From positions 310,001 to 374,000 of the forward strand of contig NZ_VTOW01000003.1 of the NCBI RefSeq assembly GCF_012184425.1: 64,000 bases of DNA, given 5' to 3'. This DNA comes from Candidatus Manganitrophus noduliformans (GTDB taxonomy: Bacteria; Nitrospirota; Nitrospiria; SBBL01; Manganitrophaceae). This document shows, piece after piece, positions 25,183 to 34,461 of the stretch. Below the pieces are notes generated by a model, which was not told the DNA's origin, ran no database searches, and worked only from the letters and a program-made list of their open reading frames with translations. Position 1 is the stretch's first letter; the number at the start of each line of letters is the position of its first letter. Both the position numbers and the translations under genes were made by a program.

Positions 25183-26343
25183 ATGAACATTCATGAATAT
25201 CAGGCGAAGGCCCTTTTCGCGAAATATCAGATCCCTGTTCCGAACGGCAAGGTGGCATTTAATCCGCAGGAAGCGCAGGCCGCCGCCGACACCTTGGCGA
25301 CGCCGATCACGGTGGTGAAGGCGCAGATTCATGCCGGCGGCCGGGGAAAAGCCGGCGGCGTCAAGCTGGCGAAGAATAAATCGGACGTCGCTTCGATCGC
25401 CCAGGAGCTGTTGGGAAAAATCCTCATTACCCCTCAGACCGGCCCGCAGGGGAAAGAGGTGAAGAAGCTCCTCGTCGAGGAAGGGGTCGATATCGCGAAA
25501 GAGCTCTATGTGAGCTGGGTGGCCGATCGGGGGACCGCGTCGATCGTCCTGATCGCCAGCACCGAAGGGGGGATGGAGATCGAAGAGGTGGCGGCGCACT
25601 CTCCCGACAAGATCGTGAAGCTCTCGGTCGATCCGGTGATCGGATACCAGGCGCACCAGGGGCGCACGGTCGGCTTCAAGCTCGGCCTTCCGAAGGAGGT
25701 CATCGGGCAATGGGTGGCGATGCTGGGGAATCTCTATCGGCTCTTCATCGAGAAGGACGCCTCTCAGATCGAGATCAATCCGCTGATCATCACCAAGCAG
25801 AACAAGCTGATGGCGCTTGACGCCAAGGTGAACTTCGACGACAACGCTCTCCTCCGCCATGAAGATATTCGGGCGTTCCGCGACCTTGACGAGGAAGACC
25901 CGCTTGAGACCCGCGCGACGGCGCATGGCCTCAACTACGTGAAGCTCGATGGGACGATAGGCTGCATGGTCAACGGCGCGGGATTGGCGATGGCGACGAT
26001 GGATGTGATCAAGCTCGCCGGGGCCGAGCCGGCCAACTTCCTCGACGTCGGCGGCGGCGCTTCGAAAGAGACGGTGAAAGAGGCGTTCCAAATCTTGCTC
26101 TCCGATCCGAACGTGAAAGGGGTCTTCGTCAACATCTTCGGCGGGATCGTCCGCTGCGAGCGGATCGCCGGGGGGATCATCGAAGCGGCGAAAGAGGTCT
26201 CGATCAACGTTCCGCTCGTCGTCCGCCTTGAAGGGACCAATGCGAAGGAGGCGAAGCAGATGCTGGCCGAGTCGGGACTGAATCTGACGGTCGCCGACAC
26301 GCTGTGGGACGGGGCGCAAAAAATCGTGGCGCAGGTAAGATAA
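25183..26343 (+). CDS. sucC: Succinyl-CoA synthetase, beta subunit
   Basis: 386 residues, full length (E. coli SucC 388). ATP-grasp signature: [19 protein letters not shown], then QIEINPL with metal-binding residues, and [15 protein letters not shown]. The C-terminal ligase domain shows [23 protein letters not shown] and LEGTNAKEA. It activates succinate to succinyl-CoA here, if the cycle runs reductively. Downstream sucD is separated by 119 bases with no repeat. Confidence 0.95.
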   Translation: MNIHEYQAKALFAKYQIPVPNGKVAFNPQEAQAAADTLATPITVVKAQIHAGGRGKAGGVKLAKNKSDVASIAQELLGKILITPQTGPQGKEVKKLLVEEGVDIAKELYVSWVADRGTASIVLIASTEGGMEIEEVAAHSPDKIVKLSVDPVIGYQAHQGRTVGFKLGLPKEVIGQWVAMLGNLYRLFIEKDASQIEINPLIITKQNKLMALDAKVNFDDNALLRHEDIRAFRDLDEEDPLETRATAHGLNYVKLDGTIGCMVNGAGLAMATMDVIKLAGAEPANFLDVGGGASKETVKEAFQILLSDPNVKGVFVNIFGGIVRCERIAGGIIEAAKEVSINVPLVVRLEGTNAKEAKQMLAESGLNLTVADTLWDGAQKIVAQVR

Positions 26344-26462
26344 GCGGTCTTCGTTGTGATTCTGAGACGAAGCTGAAGAATCTGAGATCTTTCGCTTTAG
26401 CTCAGGATGAAAAGTTGCTGAATGGTATTTAGATTATTTCCAATCTACTTTGAGGAGCGTCG

Positions 26463-27455
26463 ATGAGTATCCTGGTGAATAAGAACTCGCGGATCTTGGT
26501 GCAGGGGATCACAGGGAAGGAGGGCTCCTTCCATGCCTCGGCCTGCAAAGCCTATGGGACGAAGGTGGTCGCGGGGGTCACCCCGGGCAAAGGGGGAACC
26601 GACTTCGAGGGGATTCCGGTGTTCGATACGGTCGAAGCGGCGGTGGAGAAGACCGGCGCCGACGTGTCGCTGATCTTCGTTCCCCCCCCGTTTGCCGCCG
26701 ACGCCATCATGGAGTCGGCGCAGGCCGGCGTTCCGTTGATCATCTGCATTACCGAAGGCATCCCGGTGTTGGATATGATGAAGGTGAAGCGGTTCCTCGC
26801 CGACAAGCCGGTTCGTCTGATCGGGCCGAACTGTCCCGGCGTCATCACGCCGGAAGAGGCGAAGATCGGGATCATGCCCGGCTTCATTCACAAGAAGGGG
26901 AACGTCGGCGTCGTCTCCCGAAGCGGGACCCTCACCTATGAGGCGGTCTGGCAGCTGACGCAGCGGGGACTGGGGCAGTCGACCTGCGTCGGTATCGGCG
27001 GCGACCCGGTGAACGGGACCCACTTCGTCGATGTTCTTGGCATGTTCGAGAAAGACCGGCAGACCGAGGCGATCGTGATGATCGGAGAGATCGGCGGCGA
27101 CGCCGAAGAGCGGGCGGCCGATTACATCAAGCGGAACGTTAGCAAGCCGGTCGTCGCTTTCATCGCCGGGATCACCGCCCCTCCGGGACGGCGAATGGGC
27201 CATGCCGGCGCCATCATCGCCGGCGGCAAGGGGACGGCGGACGACAAGATGTCGGCCCTCGAAGCGGCCGGCGTCACGGTCGTGAAAAATCCGGCGCTGA
27301 TCGGAGAGGCGATCGAGAAGCTGCTCAAGAAAAAGGGGACGGGTGTCAGGGGACGGGTGTCGGGAGGGAAAGCCAAAGCAAAGCCGAAGCTGAAGAGCGT
27401 GCCGAAGGCCAAGGCGAAGTCCAAAGCCAAGCCGAAGGGCAAAGCAAAAAAATGA
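26463..27455 (+). CDS. sucD: Succinyl-CoA synthetase, alpha subunit with basic C-terminal tail
   Basis: 330 residues. CoA-binding N-terminus ([13 protein letters not shown]), then [10 protein letters not shown], then the phosphohistidine in [11 protein letters not shown] (His247, matching E. coli His246). The core ends near residue 290, where the E. coli protein ends. About 40 further residues follow, mostly Lys, Ala, Pro and Gly (repeated KAK/KPK units), a highly basic tail not usual in the family. GAGGAGCG precedes the ATG. The stop overlaps the nfi start (ATGA at 27452-27455). Confidence 0.93.
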   Translation: MSILVNKNSRILVQGITGKEGSFHASACKAYGTKVVAGVTPGKGGTDFEGIPVFDTVEAAVEKTGADVSLIFVPPPFAADAIMESAQAGVPLIICITEGIPVLDMMKVKRFLADKPVRLIGPNCPGVITPEEAKIGIMPGFIHKKGNVGVVSRSGTLTYEAVWQLTQRGLGQSTCVGIGGDPVNGTHFVDVLGMFEKDRQTEAIVMIGEIGGDAEERAADYIKRNVSKPVVAFIAGITAPPGRRMGHAGAIIAGGKGTADDKMSALEAAGVTVVKNPALIGEAIEKLLKKKGTGVRGRVSGGKAKAKPKLKSVPKAKAKSKAKPKGKAKK

Positions 27456-28141
27456 ACTTTCTCGATCTTCATCGATGGGATGTGACCCCCCTCGAAGCGA
27501 TCGAGATCCAGAACCGGCTCCGCAGACAACTTATCTTAGATCAGGCCCCGGCGGTGATCCGAACGATCGCCGGGGTCGACGTTTCCAACGCGTTCGGGTC
27601 GAATCGGCTCTTCGCCGCCGTGGTCGTCCTCGATCTTCAACATCCGCAGCCGAAGGGATTCCCGATCCTGGAGGTGGCGACCGCCTCGTTGGAGGTCGCC
27701 TTTCCGTATGTCCCCGGTCTTCTCTCCTTCCGAGAAATCCCCGTCGTTTTAAAAGCGTGGGAGAAACTGCAGATCCGCCCCGATTGTTTGATGGCCGACG
27801 GCCAGGGGATCGCCCACCCGCGGCGGATCGGCATCGCCTCTCATCTCGGTCTGCTCGTCGATCTTCCTTCCATCGGCTGCGGCAAGACGCGGCTGATCGG
27901 CGCCCATCGCGAGCCGGGACCGCTGCAGGGCGAGTGGTCTCCCTTGATCGATCGCGGCGAGACGATCGGCGCGGTCCTCCGGACGCGCGATGGAGTGTCG
28001 CCGGTTTTTATCTCCCCCGGTCACCGGATGACCCTCGACCGGGCGGTCGAGATCGTCCTCTCCTCCCAACTCCGCTATCGTTTGCCTGAGCCGACACGGA
28101 TGGCGCATCAACTCGTAAACGAAGCCCGCCGGGCGGCGTAG
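27452..28141 (+). CDS. nfi: Endonuclease V
   Basis: 229 residues, full length. Motifs: catalytic Asp in IAGVDVS (about residue 44), [12 protein letters not shown], the second acidic site in [20 protein letters not shown], and a late SPGHRM. It nicks DNA 3' to deaminated bases, mainly hypoxanthine. Its ATG overlaps the sucD stop, an unusual functional pairing that probably reflects only transcriptional convenience. Confidence 0.92.
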   Translation: MNFLDLHRWDVTPLEAIEIQNRLRRQLILDQAPAVIRTIAGVDVSNAFGSNRLFAAVVVLDLQHPQPKGFPILEVATASLEVAFPYVPGLLSFREIPVVLKAWEKLQIRPDCLMADGQGIAHPRRIGIASHLGLLVDLPSIGCGKTRLIGAHREPGPLQGEWSPLIDRGETIGAVLRTRDGVSPVFISPGHRMTLDRAVEIVLSSQLRYRLPEPTRMAHQLVNEARRAA

Positions 28142-28414
28142 CGCCTTCATACGGTCCGAGTGACAGACCTTTCATCTCCGATCGACGCGTGATCTCGATC
28201 GTCGCCAATGTAATCCTCCTTTCGAAAGAATTATTTCTTCATCCGTTCCCTCCACCGAAAGTTTTTATTTTTATCAAACAGTGTATCCGCTGTTACAGCA
28301 GCCGAAGATCTCTTTGCGATAAAAATTTAAAGACTGGATCGCAGAAGGGTCTCCATCTCATATTTCTACCAAGATGCGAACCTCTCGATCAAACTCATTG
28401 ATGGATGATGCATC

Positions 28415-29476
28415 GTGGTTGAAATTGTCGACCGTCTTGAGGATCTCCGCATCCTTTCGACGCCTTGGAACGAGATTGCAGAACCGTTTGGAAATCCCCT
28501 GCTTCGTCACGAGTGGTTTGTCGCTTGTGCCGAGGCCTTTTGCCCGCCGCAGCAACTCTCCATTGTTATCGTCCGTTCAAAAGGGAAAATCACCGCGGCG
28601 GCGCCGTTGGTTTCTGTTCGACAAAAAGGGATCGAACGACTCGAATTATTGGGTTGTTCTTTTTTGTTTGAGCCGGGCGGGTTTATTTATGAGGACCTCG
28701 CCGCGCTGGAAGAACTGGTGGAGGGCATCGTCGCTCTGAAGCGGCCGCTGCTCCTACGAAGGGTCCCCTCCTCCGCTGAAGAAATCCGCCTATTGCGCGG
28801 GCGCAGCGAGCGGCATGCCTATACGACGGTCAAGGAAACGGAGGGGTCGCTCTGGCTCTCTTGTAAAGGGGGATGGGCCGAATTCGAGTCGGCCCTTTCT
28901 TCTTCCCGCCGCGCCTGTTTCCGGAGGGCGAAAAGGCGGGCGGAGGCCGAGGGAAAGGTGCAGTTTGAGATGGTCTCTCCCGATGCCGAAAACGTCGATC
29001 GTTATCTTGAAGAGCTCCTTGTTGTGGAGACGGCCGGCTGGAAAGGACAACATGGAACGGCGCTGCAGTTGAACGAACCGCTGAAGCGGTTTTTTTATCT
29101 CTACGCTCAGGCCGCGGCGCGCCTCGGACTCCTTCGGCTTGGTTTTTTCAGGATGGATAAAAAGGCGATCGCCTCCATACTGGCGGTTCAATGCGCCGGC
29201 CGGCTCTGGGTCTTAAAGACCGGCTACGATGAAAAATGGGCCCGGTGTTCCCCCGGTGCGCTTCTGATGCATGAGATGATCCGTTATGCCTTCAAGCAGG
29301 GGCTCGAAGGATATGAATTCTTGGGAATCGATGAACCTTGGCTGCGGGTCTGGACCGACCAGGCCCACGCCTATGTCTCGACCCGAACCTATCCTTATTC
29401 TCCGAAAGGCTTGTTCGGCCTGGGGGTCGATCTCTCTTGCCAAGCGGGCGGCAAGGTCATGCGGCGCTTCAAATAA
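28415..29476 (+). CDS. BcsL/CelD-like GNAT-fold acetyltransferase
   Basis: 353 residues from a GTG at 28415. Two GNAT-like lobes of the FemAB/CelD type: an N-terminal NPLLRHEWFVACAEAF with LVSVRQKGIERLELLG, and a C-terminal half with LLRLGFFRMDKKAIASILAVQCAGRLWVLKTGYDEKW followed by GYEFLGIDEPWLRVWT. Members acylate polysaccharides, amino sugars or lipid carriers. The ProDH-like gene follows 15 bases downstream and is probably co-transcribed. No promoter stands out in the 273-base gap upstream. Confidence 0.75.
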   Translation: MVEIVDRLEDLRILSTPWNEIAEPFGNPLLRHEWFVACAEAFCPPQQLSIVIVRSKGKITAAAPLVSVRQKGIERLELLGCSFLFEPGGFIYEDLAALEELVEGIVALKRPLLLRRVPSSAEEIRLLRGRSERHAYTTVKETEGSLWLSCKGGWAEFESALSSSRRACFRRAKRRAEAEGKVQFEMVSPDAENVDRYLEELLVVETAGWKGQHGTALQLNEPLKRFFYLYAQAAARLGLLRLGFFRMDKKAIASILAVQCAGRLWVLKTGYDEKWARCSPGALLMHEMIRYAFKQGLEGYEFLGIDEPWLRVWTDQAHAYVSTRTYPYSPKGLFGLGVDLSCQAGGKVMRRFK

Positions 29477-29491
29477 GAAGGCAGGTTCGGA

Positions 29492-30331
29492 ATGTTGATC
29501 CAAATAAAAGAATGGATGGTCCGGCGTCTGGCCGAAAACTACATCGCCGGCCCTCATCTCACCGATGCCCTTCGTCTTTGCCGCCGGGTGGCTGCCCGAG
29601 GGTGGGGGAGTATCCTCTGTCCCTGGGACGGGCCGGGGGATACACCGGAAGAGGTTCTCTCAAATTATCAAACGGCGCTGCAGACCATCGCCTCCGAAAA
29701 GTTGGACGCCCATCTCTCGATCAAAGCCCCTTCGCTTCGGTATGATTTTGAGGCATTGAAGGAGCTTCTGGCTGTTGCCGGCGAGCGAGGGGTCCGGATT
29801 CACTTCGATTCGCATGATTTTGATACCGCCCCGCCCACTTTTCGGTTGCTTGAGAAAGCCGTTCCGTATTACCCCCACATCGGCTGCACGCTTCCTTCTC
29901 GATGGCGCCGGAGTTTTTTCGATGCCGAATGCGCCATCGATCTTGGCGCTCCGGTGCGGGTGGTCAAAGGGGAGTGGCCCGATCCTACCGGAGAAGCGAT
30001 CGATCCGAAGGGACGCTTTTTGGAGCTGATCGATCGGCTGGCCGGCCGGGCGAGGGAGGTGGCGGTGGCGACGCACGATCCGGTGCTGGCCCGGGCCGCG
30101 TTGGCGCGGCTTCAAAAATCAGGAACCCCGTGCCGGTTGGAGCAGTTATGGGGGCTGCCGATTCGGGCCAAAGAGGTCGCGGAACCACTGGGGGTCCCTG
30201 TTCGGGTTTATATCCCCTATGGCCATGCGTGGCTTCCTTACTGTATCGGTTCGATCCGAAGGCGGCCGGTCATTCTGGCCTGGGTGGCCAGAGATTTTTT
30301 TATGACGCGGCGAGGCCTTGGGATTCCTTGA
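29492..30331 (+). CDS. Proline dehydrogenase-like TIM-barrel protein
   Basis: 279 residues. Late proline dehydrogenase (PRODH) motifs are present: VRIHFDSHDFDTAPPT, VRVVKGEWPD, VATHDP, LEQLWGLP and VRVYIPYGHAWLPYCIGSIRRRP, the last containing the paired arginines of the substrate pocket. It is somewhat shorter than PutA barrels, and no P5C dehydrogenase is adjacent. The neighbour is an acyltransferase rather than proline metabolism, so the substrate is uncertain. GAAGGC lies upstream of the ATG. Confidence 0.72.
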   Translation: MLIQIKEWMVRRLAENYIAGPHLTDALRLCRRVAARGWGSILCPWDGPGDTPEEVLSNYQTALQTIASEKLDAHLSIKAPSLRYDFEALKELLAVAGERGVRIHFDSHDFDTAPPTFRLLEKAVPYYPHIGCTLPSRWRRSFFDAECAIDLGAPVRVVKGEWPDPTGEAIDPKGRFLELIDRLAGRAREVAVATHDPVLARAALARLQKSGTPCRLEQLWGLPIRAKEVAEPLGVPVRVYIPYGHAWLPYCIGSIRRRPVILAWVARDFFMTRRGLGIP

Positions 30332-30346
30332 TGATGGGGAGACCAC

Positions 30347-30784
30347 TTAAAGCGACTTCCGAAAAATAACCAGCGTCTCCACCTCCTCGAACCCAAGGGC
30401 CGCATGGGCGTCGCGGCTGAGACGGTTGACTACTTCCGTATCCGAGCCGATCTCCGTGTAGCCGTGGGCCCGACTCCATCCCTCCGCGGCGTTCATCAGA
30501 GCACGGCCGATGCCGCGCCGCCGCCGGTCGGCCTCCACATACCATCCTTCCACGTAAGGCACCGGCGAGCTGATGCAACCCTCCGCGACAGACCGGAGGC
30601 CGAGCTCCAGAAATCCGACGAGCGGGCCGTTCTCCTCGGCGACGAAAACAATCAGCGGCGGTTCCGCGGTAAGCATGACAGGTCCCTCCGCTTCGAGTTC
30701 GGACCGCGACTCCTGGGGCCACAGCCTGGCGCGAAGCTCGATCCACCGTGGAATGTCTGGAGGCTCGATCGGGCGTATCTGCAT
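30347..30784 (-). CDS. AAC(6')-like GNAT acetyltransferase
   Basis: 145 residues from the ATG at 30784; a longer frame reaches further but overlaps the SRPBCC gene. The chain closely follows the AAC(6')-Iy/-Iih type of aminoglycoside 6'-N-acetyltransferase: WIELRARLWPQ, SSPVPYVEGWYVEADRRRRGIGRALM (acetyl-CoA loop RRRRGIG), SDTEVVNRLS and ALGFEEVETLVIFRK. This strongly suggests the same fold and a related substrate, though resistance activity is not shown. Next to SRPBCC and SDR genes in the same orientation. Confidence 0.82.
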   Translation of the reverse strand: MQIRPIEPPDIPRWIELRARLWPQESRSELEAEGPVMLTAEPPLIVFVAEENGPLVGFLELGLRSVAEGCISSPVPYVEGWYVEADRRRRGIGRALMNAAEGWSRAHGYTEIGSDTEVVNRLSRDAHAALGFEEVETLVIFRKSL

Positions 30785-30833
30785 TTTACTACCTTTGTGG
30801 GCTTTCGAAGGTTCGCGCCGCGAGGGCGCGGGC

Positions 30834-31307
30834 CTACTTGTTTCGGCGCGTCTCGACGAATGCCGCGAGCTTGTCGATCGCCATTCGCCAGCCGATTTCA
30901 TTGTCGGCCGGCGAGAGGCCGGGCGGCAGGTTGTCGTGGACGGCGAGCAGATCGGCGCCGCCGGCCGCATCAATGAGTGTGAAGGTGACGGTCATCTCGC
31001 CGCGCATCGCGGCATCGTCCGTCTCGAACTCCAGCACTTCAATGACCTGTTCATTGGGAACCAGTTTGACGAAGCGGCCATGGTAGGTGTCGGTGTGGGC
31101 GGTCGTCTTGCCGGTCCCGGTCGGCGCGTCGTAGGTAAGCGAGATTCTGAATAGACCCCCTTCGCGGGCATCGAAGGCATGCACGCGGCTGGTCATCCCG
31201 TCCGGCACCATCCATGTCGCGACCGCTTGCGCGTCGAGAAGGGCGCGATAGACCTCTGCGCGAGGGGCGTTCAGGTGGCGGCGAATGCGTGTAGAGGCGG
31301 CGGCCAT
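30834..31307 (-). CDS. SRPBCC/AHSA1-type protein
   Basis: 157 residues with the START-like fold of AHSA1/polyketide-cyclase proteins: RHLNAPRAEVYRALLD, WMVPDGMTSRV, GRFVKLVPNEQVIEVLEF, and a helical C-terminus. These proteins bind small hydrophobic ligands or Hsp90-like clients. No ligand can be named. It sits between the AAC-like and SDR genes in one leftward group. Confidence 0.8.
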   Translation of the reverse strand: MAAASTRIRRHLNAPRAEVYRALLDAQAVATWMVPDGMTSRVHAFDAREGGLFRISLTYDAPTGTGKTTAHTDTYHGRFVKLVPNEQVIEVLEFETDDAAMRGEMTVTFTLIDAAGGADLLAVHDNLPPGLSPADNEIGWRMAIDKLAAFVETRRNK

Positions 31308-31361
31308 CAGTCGAATCTCCCTCAGCGGACGTTGCTTGGTTGGTCATGTCGAGCGGCTGCG

Positions 31362-32276
31362 TTACCTGTACCCGGTGGCGTCGGCCGGTTTGCCGGGATC
31401 CTGCACCTCCACCATGTAGCGCCAGGCATCGGGCTGGGAACCGTCAAGATCGGTGAAGCCGTAAACTTTTGCGAGCTGGCCGCTCGAAAGAGATTGGCCG
31501 TTCCAGCGTGATACCTTGGGATCGGCGGCGAGGTGGGCCACGGCGCGGCCGACGTAACGGGGCGTTTCGCTGATCACGAAGTGGGGCTGCTTCGCGGTGG
31601 CGTCCCGCCAGTTGGCTTCGGTGACGCCGTAGATATCCAACATCATCTCGGAGCGCAGCCAGCCGGGGGTCAGCGCCACGGCGGTGCATTGATGGGGCGA
31701 AAGCTCCTTCGCCTGCGCCCAGGCCATTCGAATGACCGAAGTTTTGGCGAGATCGTAGAAGAGCGACAGCCGGTAGTTTGCATTGTTGTATTCGGCGGTG
31801 CCGTCGGTCATCTCGACGAGCAACCCGCCCGGATGTTTGATCAAGAGGGGGAGGGCGAAGTGGCTGGTGATGATGTGGGTGTCGATCGCGAGCCGCAGCA
31901 GGCGCAAGCCCTTTTCGAGAGAATGCTCCCACACCGGCACGTTCCACTCGGTCAAGAGTTCCCCTCCCCAGACATCATTCACCAGGAGATCAAGGCGGCC
32001 TTGCTCGCGCTCGATCTGCGCGACCAACGCCTTCACTTGCGCCGGGTCTAAATGATCGACCTGCAGGGCGATCCCTCGGCCGCCGGCTTGCTGGACCATC
32101 TTGGCGGTCTCTTCGATCGTTTCGGGACGGTTATACTCCGAACGTTGCGCGCGGGTGGTCCGGCCGGTGCAGTAGACCGTGGCGCCCGCCGCGCCGAGCT
32201 CGACCGCGATGCCGCGCCCCGCGCCGCGCGTCGCCCCTGCGACCAATGCGACTTTGCCTTGAAGGGGTTGATTCAT
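31362..32276 (-). CDS. Short-chain dehydrogenase/reductase
   Basis: 304 residues from the ATG at 32276 (a longer frame to 32321 adds an unsupported leader). Rossmann start VALVAGATRGAGRGIA, then YCTGRTTR (NADPH-type Arg after the second strand). The later catalytic stretch is YNNANYRLSLFYDLAKTSV, which carries the YxxxK pair. The C-terminal third is longer than classical SDRs and contains RWNGQSLSSGQLAKVYGFTD. Substrate unknown. A promoter is visible at 32364-32393. Confidence 0.85.
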   Translation of the reverse strand: MNQPLQGKVALVAGATRGAGRGIAVELGAAGATVYCTGRTTRAQRSEYNRPETIEETAKMVQQAGGRGIALQVDHLDPAQVKALVAQIEREQGRLDLLVNDVWGGELLTEWNVPVWEHSLEKGLRLLRLAIDTHIITSHFALPLLIKHPGGLLVEMTDGTAEYNNANYRLSLFYDLAKTSVIRMAWAQAKELSPHQCTAVALTPGWLRSEMMLDIYGVTEANWRDATAKQPHFVISETPRYVGRAVAHLAADPKVSRWNGQSLSSGQLAKVYGFTDLDGSQPDAWRYMVEVQDPGKPADATGYR

Positions 32277-32363
32277 CTGCCGTTCTCCCGCTTTTATCCG
32301 CCCAGGTTCGTTTGATGCCAAACAGGTAGACGCCTTAAAGGCTTTTCTTGCGGCTGGTTTTTA

Positions 32364-32393
32364 GGTATACGCCGAAAATAGGTGGGTTGTCAA
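32364..32393 (-). promoter_or_regulatory. Sigma-70-like promoter for the SDR group
   Basis: On the minus strand, TTGACA (complement of 32388-32393), 18-base spacer, TATACC (complement of 32364-32369), about 90 bases upstream of the SDR start. Confidence 0.55.
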
Positions 32394-32486
32394 ACATTCC
32401 ATAAGATCAAATATTCTGTTCTTATGGGAACGTATATAAAGAATGAAGAGCAGGGAGAGATCAACCTCGTTGGAATGAGGGTCCCC

Positions 32487-33320
32487 TCAATGAACTTTCA
32501 ATGGGGTGGGCTTGCGGGGAGGGGGGTAGGCCTGGTCCAATGCTTCCAGATCGCGGATCGTTAGATGGACATCGAGCGCTTCGCGGTTCTGTCGAACGTG
32601 CTCGATCTTGCTCGCCTTCGCGATGACGATCACCTCCTGCTTTTGAAGCAGCCAGGCGAGCGCCGCCTGGGCCGGGGTGATTCCGTGACGTGAGGCGATC
32701 TCCTTCAAGAGGGGATCGTCAAGCATGCGCCCCTGCTCGATCGGGGAGTAGGCCATGATCGGAATGTGGCGCTTCAGACACCAAGGGAGGAGCGCGGTCT
32801 CCACCTCGCGGTGATAAAGATTATAAAGCACCTGGTCGGTCGCGACCTGTTCGCCGTTCGGGACGGTCACCAGCTCTTTCATATCGGGGAGATCGAAATT
32901 GCTGACCCCCCAGTCCCGAATCGCCCCGGCCTCTTTCAGCGCTTCGAAGGCTTCGACGGTTTCGGAAAGGGGATAGTCGCCTCTCCAATGAAGCAGGTAG
33001 AGATCGAGGCGATCGGTCTTCAAGCGCTTGAGGCTCCGCTCGCAGGCGGCGACGGTTCCGCGCCGGCTGGCATTAAACGGATACACTTTGCTGACCAGAT
33101 AAACCTCGTCGCGGCGTCCTTCGATCGCTTCCCCCACCACCTCTTCGGCGCCCCCTTCGCCGTACATTTCCGCCGTGTCGATGAGGGTTAGGCCGAGGTC
33201 GAGGCCGAAGCGAAGCGCGGCGATTTCTTCCTGCCGCCGTTCCGGCGTCTCGCCCATTCCCCAGGTCCCCTGGCCGAGCACGGGGACCGGTACTCCTGAT
33301 GGAAGCGTCACGGTTCTCAT
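32487..33320 (-). CDS. Aldo/keto reductase
   Basis: 277 residues, full length. Catalytic tetrad visible: Asp and Tyr in IDTAEMYGEGGAEE, Lys in VSKVYP, His in LLHWRGDYPL. NADP site: QNREALD near the end with KASKIEHVRQN. It reduces aldehydes or ketones with NADPH; substrate unknown. It is separated from the SDR by 210 bases. Confidence 0.9.
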   Translation of the reverse strand: MRTVTLPSGVPVPVLGQGTWGMGETPERRQEEIAALRFGLDLGLTLIDTAEMYGEGGAEEVVGEAIEGRRDEVYLVSKVYPFNASRRGTVAACERSLKRLKTDRLDLYLLHWRGDYPLSETVEAFEALKEAGAIRDWGVSNFDLPDMKELVTVPNGEQVATDQVLYNLYHREVETALLPWCLKRHIPIMAYSPIEQGRMLDDPLLKEIASRHGITPAQAALAWLLQKQEVIVIAKASKIEHVRQNREALDVHLTIRDLEALDQAYPPPRKPTPLKVH

Positions 33321-33368
33321 TGGGTTTCTCCGATCACACTATGAGATCTTGAAGTATCTATAGATATT

Positions 33369-33733
33369 CTAAGGCGGTTGAGATGGTTGGAGCAATACTT
33401 CGGGGTGATGATCCTCGTGTGATGGAGTGAGGGAGATTTTATTTTCCGTGTTTGGACGTAGATTGTGTTCGCTGTCGATTTCTTCTTTCTCCACCATCAC
33501 CCATCCGGACATTGCCCGGCCGTTGATGTCGAATGGTTTGACATGCTTTTGTTCAAAGCGCGGTCGGCTTCCTCTTTTCCCAGCCGGAGGATCAAGAATT
33601 CTTTATAGACGCCCACGCACATGTTTCCGTTCAGCAGAAATCCGACACCGCCGAACATCTCTTTTTCGGAGAAGCCTTTGCGGGTTTTGAGGAGGGGTTG
33701 GAGGCGGTCAGAGAGAGACTTATTATAAGGCAT
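33369..33733 (-). pseudogene. TfoX N-terminal-domain gene with frameshift
   Basis: From the ATG at 33733 the frame encodes MPYNKSLSDRLQPLLKTRKG, then FSEKEMFGGVGFLLNGNMCVGVYKEFLILRLGKEEADRALNKS, and then stops conforming to the family. In the next frame, starting at 33545, the expected continuation is HVKPFDINGRAMSGWVMVEKEE. The break falls at a run of four A (33547-33550, minus strand), where a fifth A would restore the frame. The restored C-terminus from about 33480 looks degenerate. This is a decayed gene, or a homopolymer base-calling error. The overlapping in-frame open region reaching to 33838 is not real coding. Confidence 0.7.
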
Positions 33734-33776
33734 GGCGGCGCCGTTAATGCAATGACGGGTTGTGTTGTTTCGGAGT

Positions 33777-34130
33777 TTACCCTCGGATTCTAATTTGCTT
33801 CTCTTCAACGATCCAGAGATGTCCTTTGACCGGTTCACGAGAAAATACTTGCATCACATGCGTGAAGATGTCGAGAAGATGCGGCTTGTCTTGCCGTTCC
33901 AGGCGCAGGACGATTATTCCGGAAAACTGGTCAGGAGGGTAAAGCCGAATATCAGCGAAGTCCGTATCCAATGTTACTAAAGCACGTTCTTCTTGTTGAC
34001 AAACACTTGCGATATTGGAATCGGCACTACCGCCAAGGTGTTGTTCCGATACCGTCCTCGCATCGTGGCCTTCTTCGCGGAGAAGGCCGGCAATTTCAAT
34101 GGGAAGATTTTCGTCAACTTTGAATTTCAT
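33777..34130 (-). CDS. DUF5615 PIN-like protein (probable toxin)
   Basis: 117 residues opening KVDENLPIEIAGLLREEGHDA, then SIA...ERALVTLDTDFAD, the acidic pattern (Asp6, Asp54 region, Asp57 region) of PIN-like ribonucleases in the DUF5615/Mut7-C family. A DUF433-type gene ends 9 bases upstream; such pairs behave as toxin-antitoxin-like modules. RNase activity has not been shown for this copy. Confidence 0.8.
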   Translation of the reverse strand: MKFKVDENLPIEIAGLLREEGHDARTVSEQHLGGSADSNIASVCQQEERALVTLDTDFADIRLYPPDQFSGIIVLRLERQDKPHLLDIFTHVMQVFSREPVKGHLWIVEEKQIRIRG

Positions 34131-34139
34131 TAGGTCGTT

Positions 34140-34394
<255 letters not shown>

Positions 34395-34461
34395 CTAAGA
34401 TATTCTATCACGGTTAACGGGGTGTCGTGGACTTTAGTTCAACTTGACTCCTGATGGTGGC

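Noticed and set aside
30785..30973. N-terminal extension of the AAC(6')-like protein.
   Set aside because: It runs over the SRPBCC gene and adds no family-like sequence; the AAC(6') family starts at MQIRPIEPPD.
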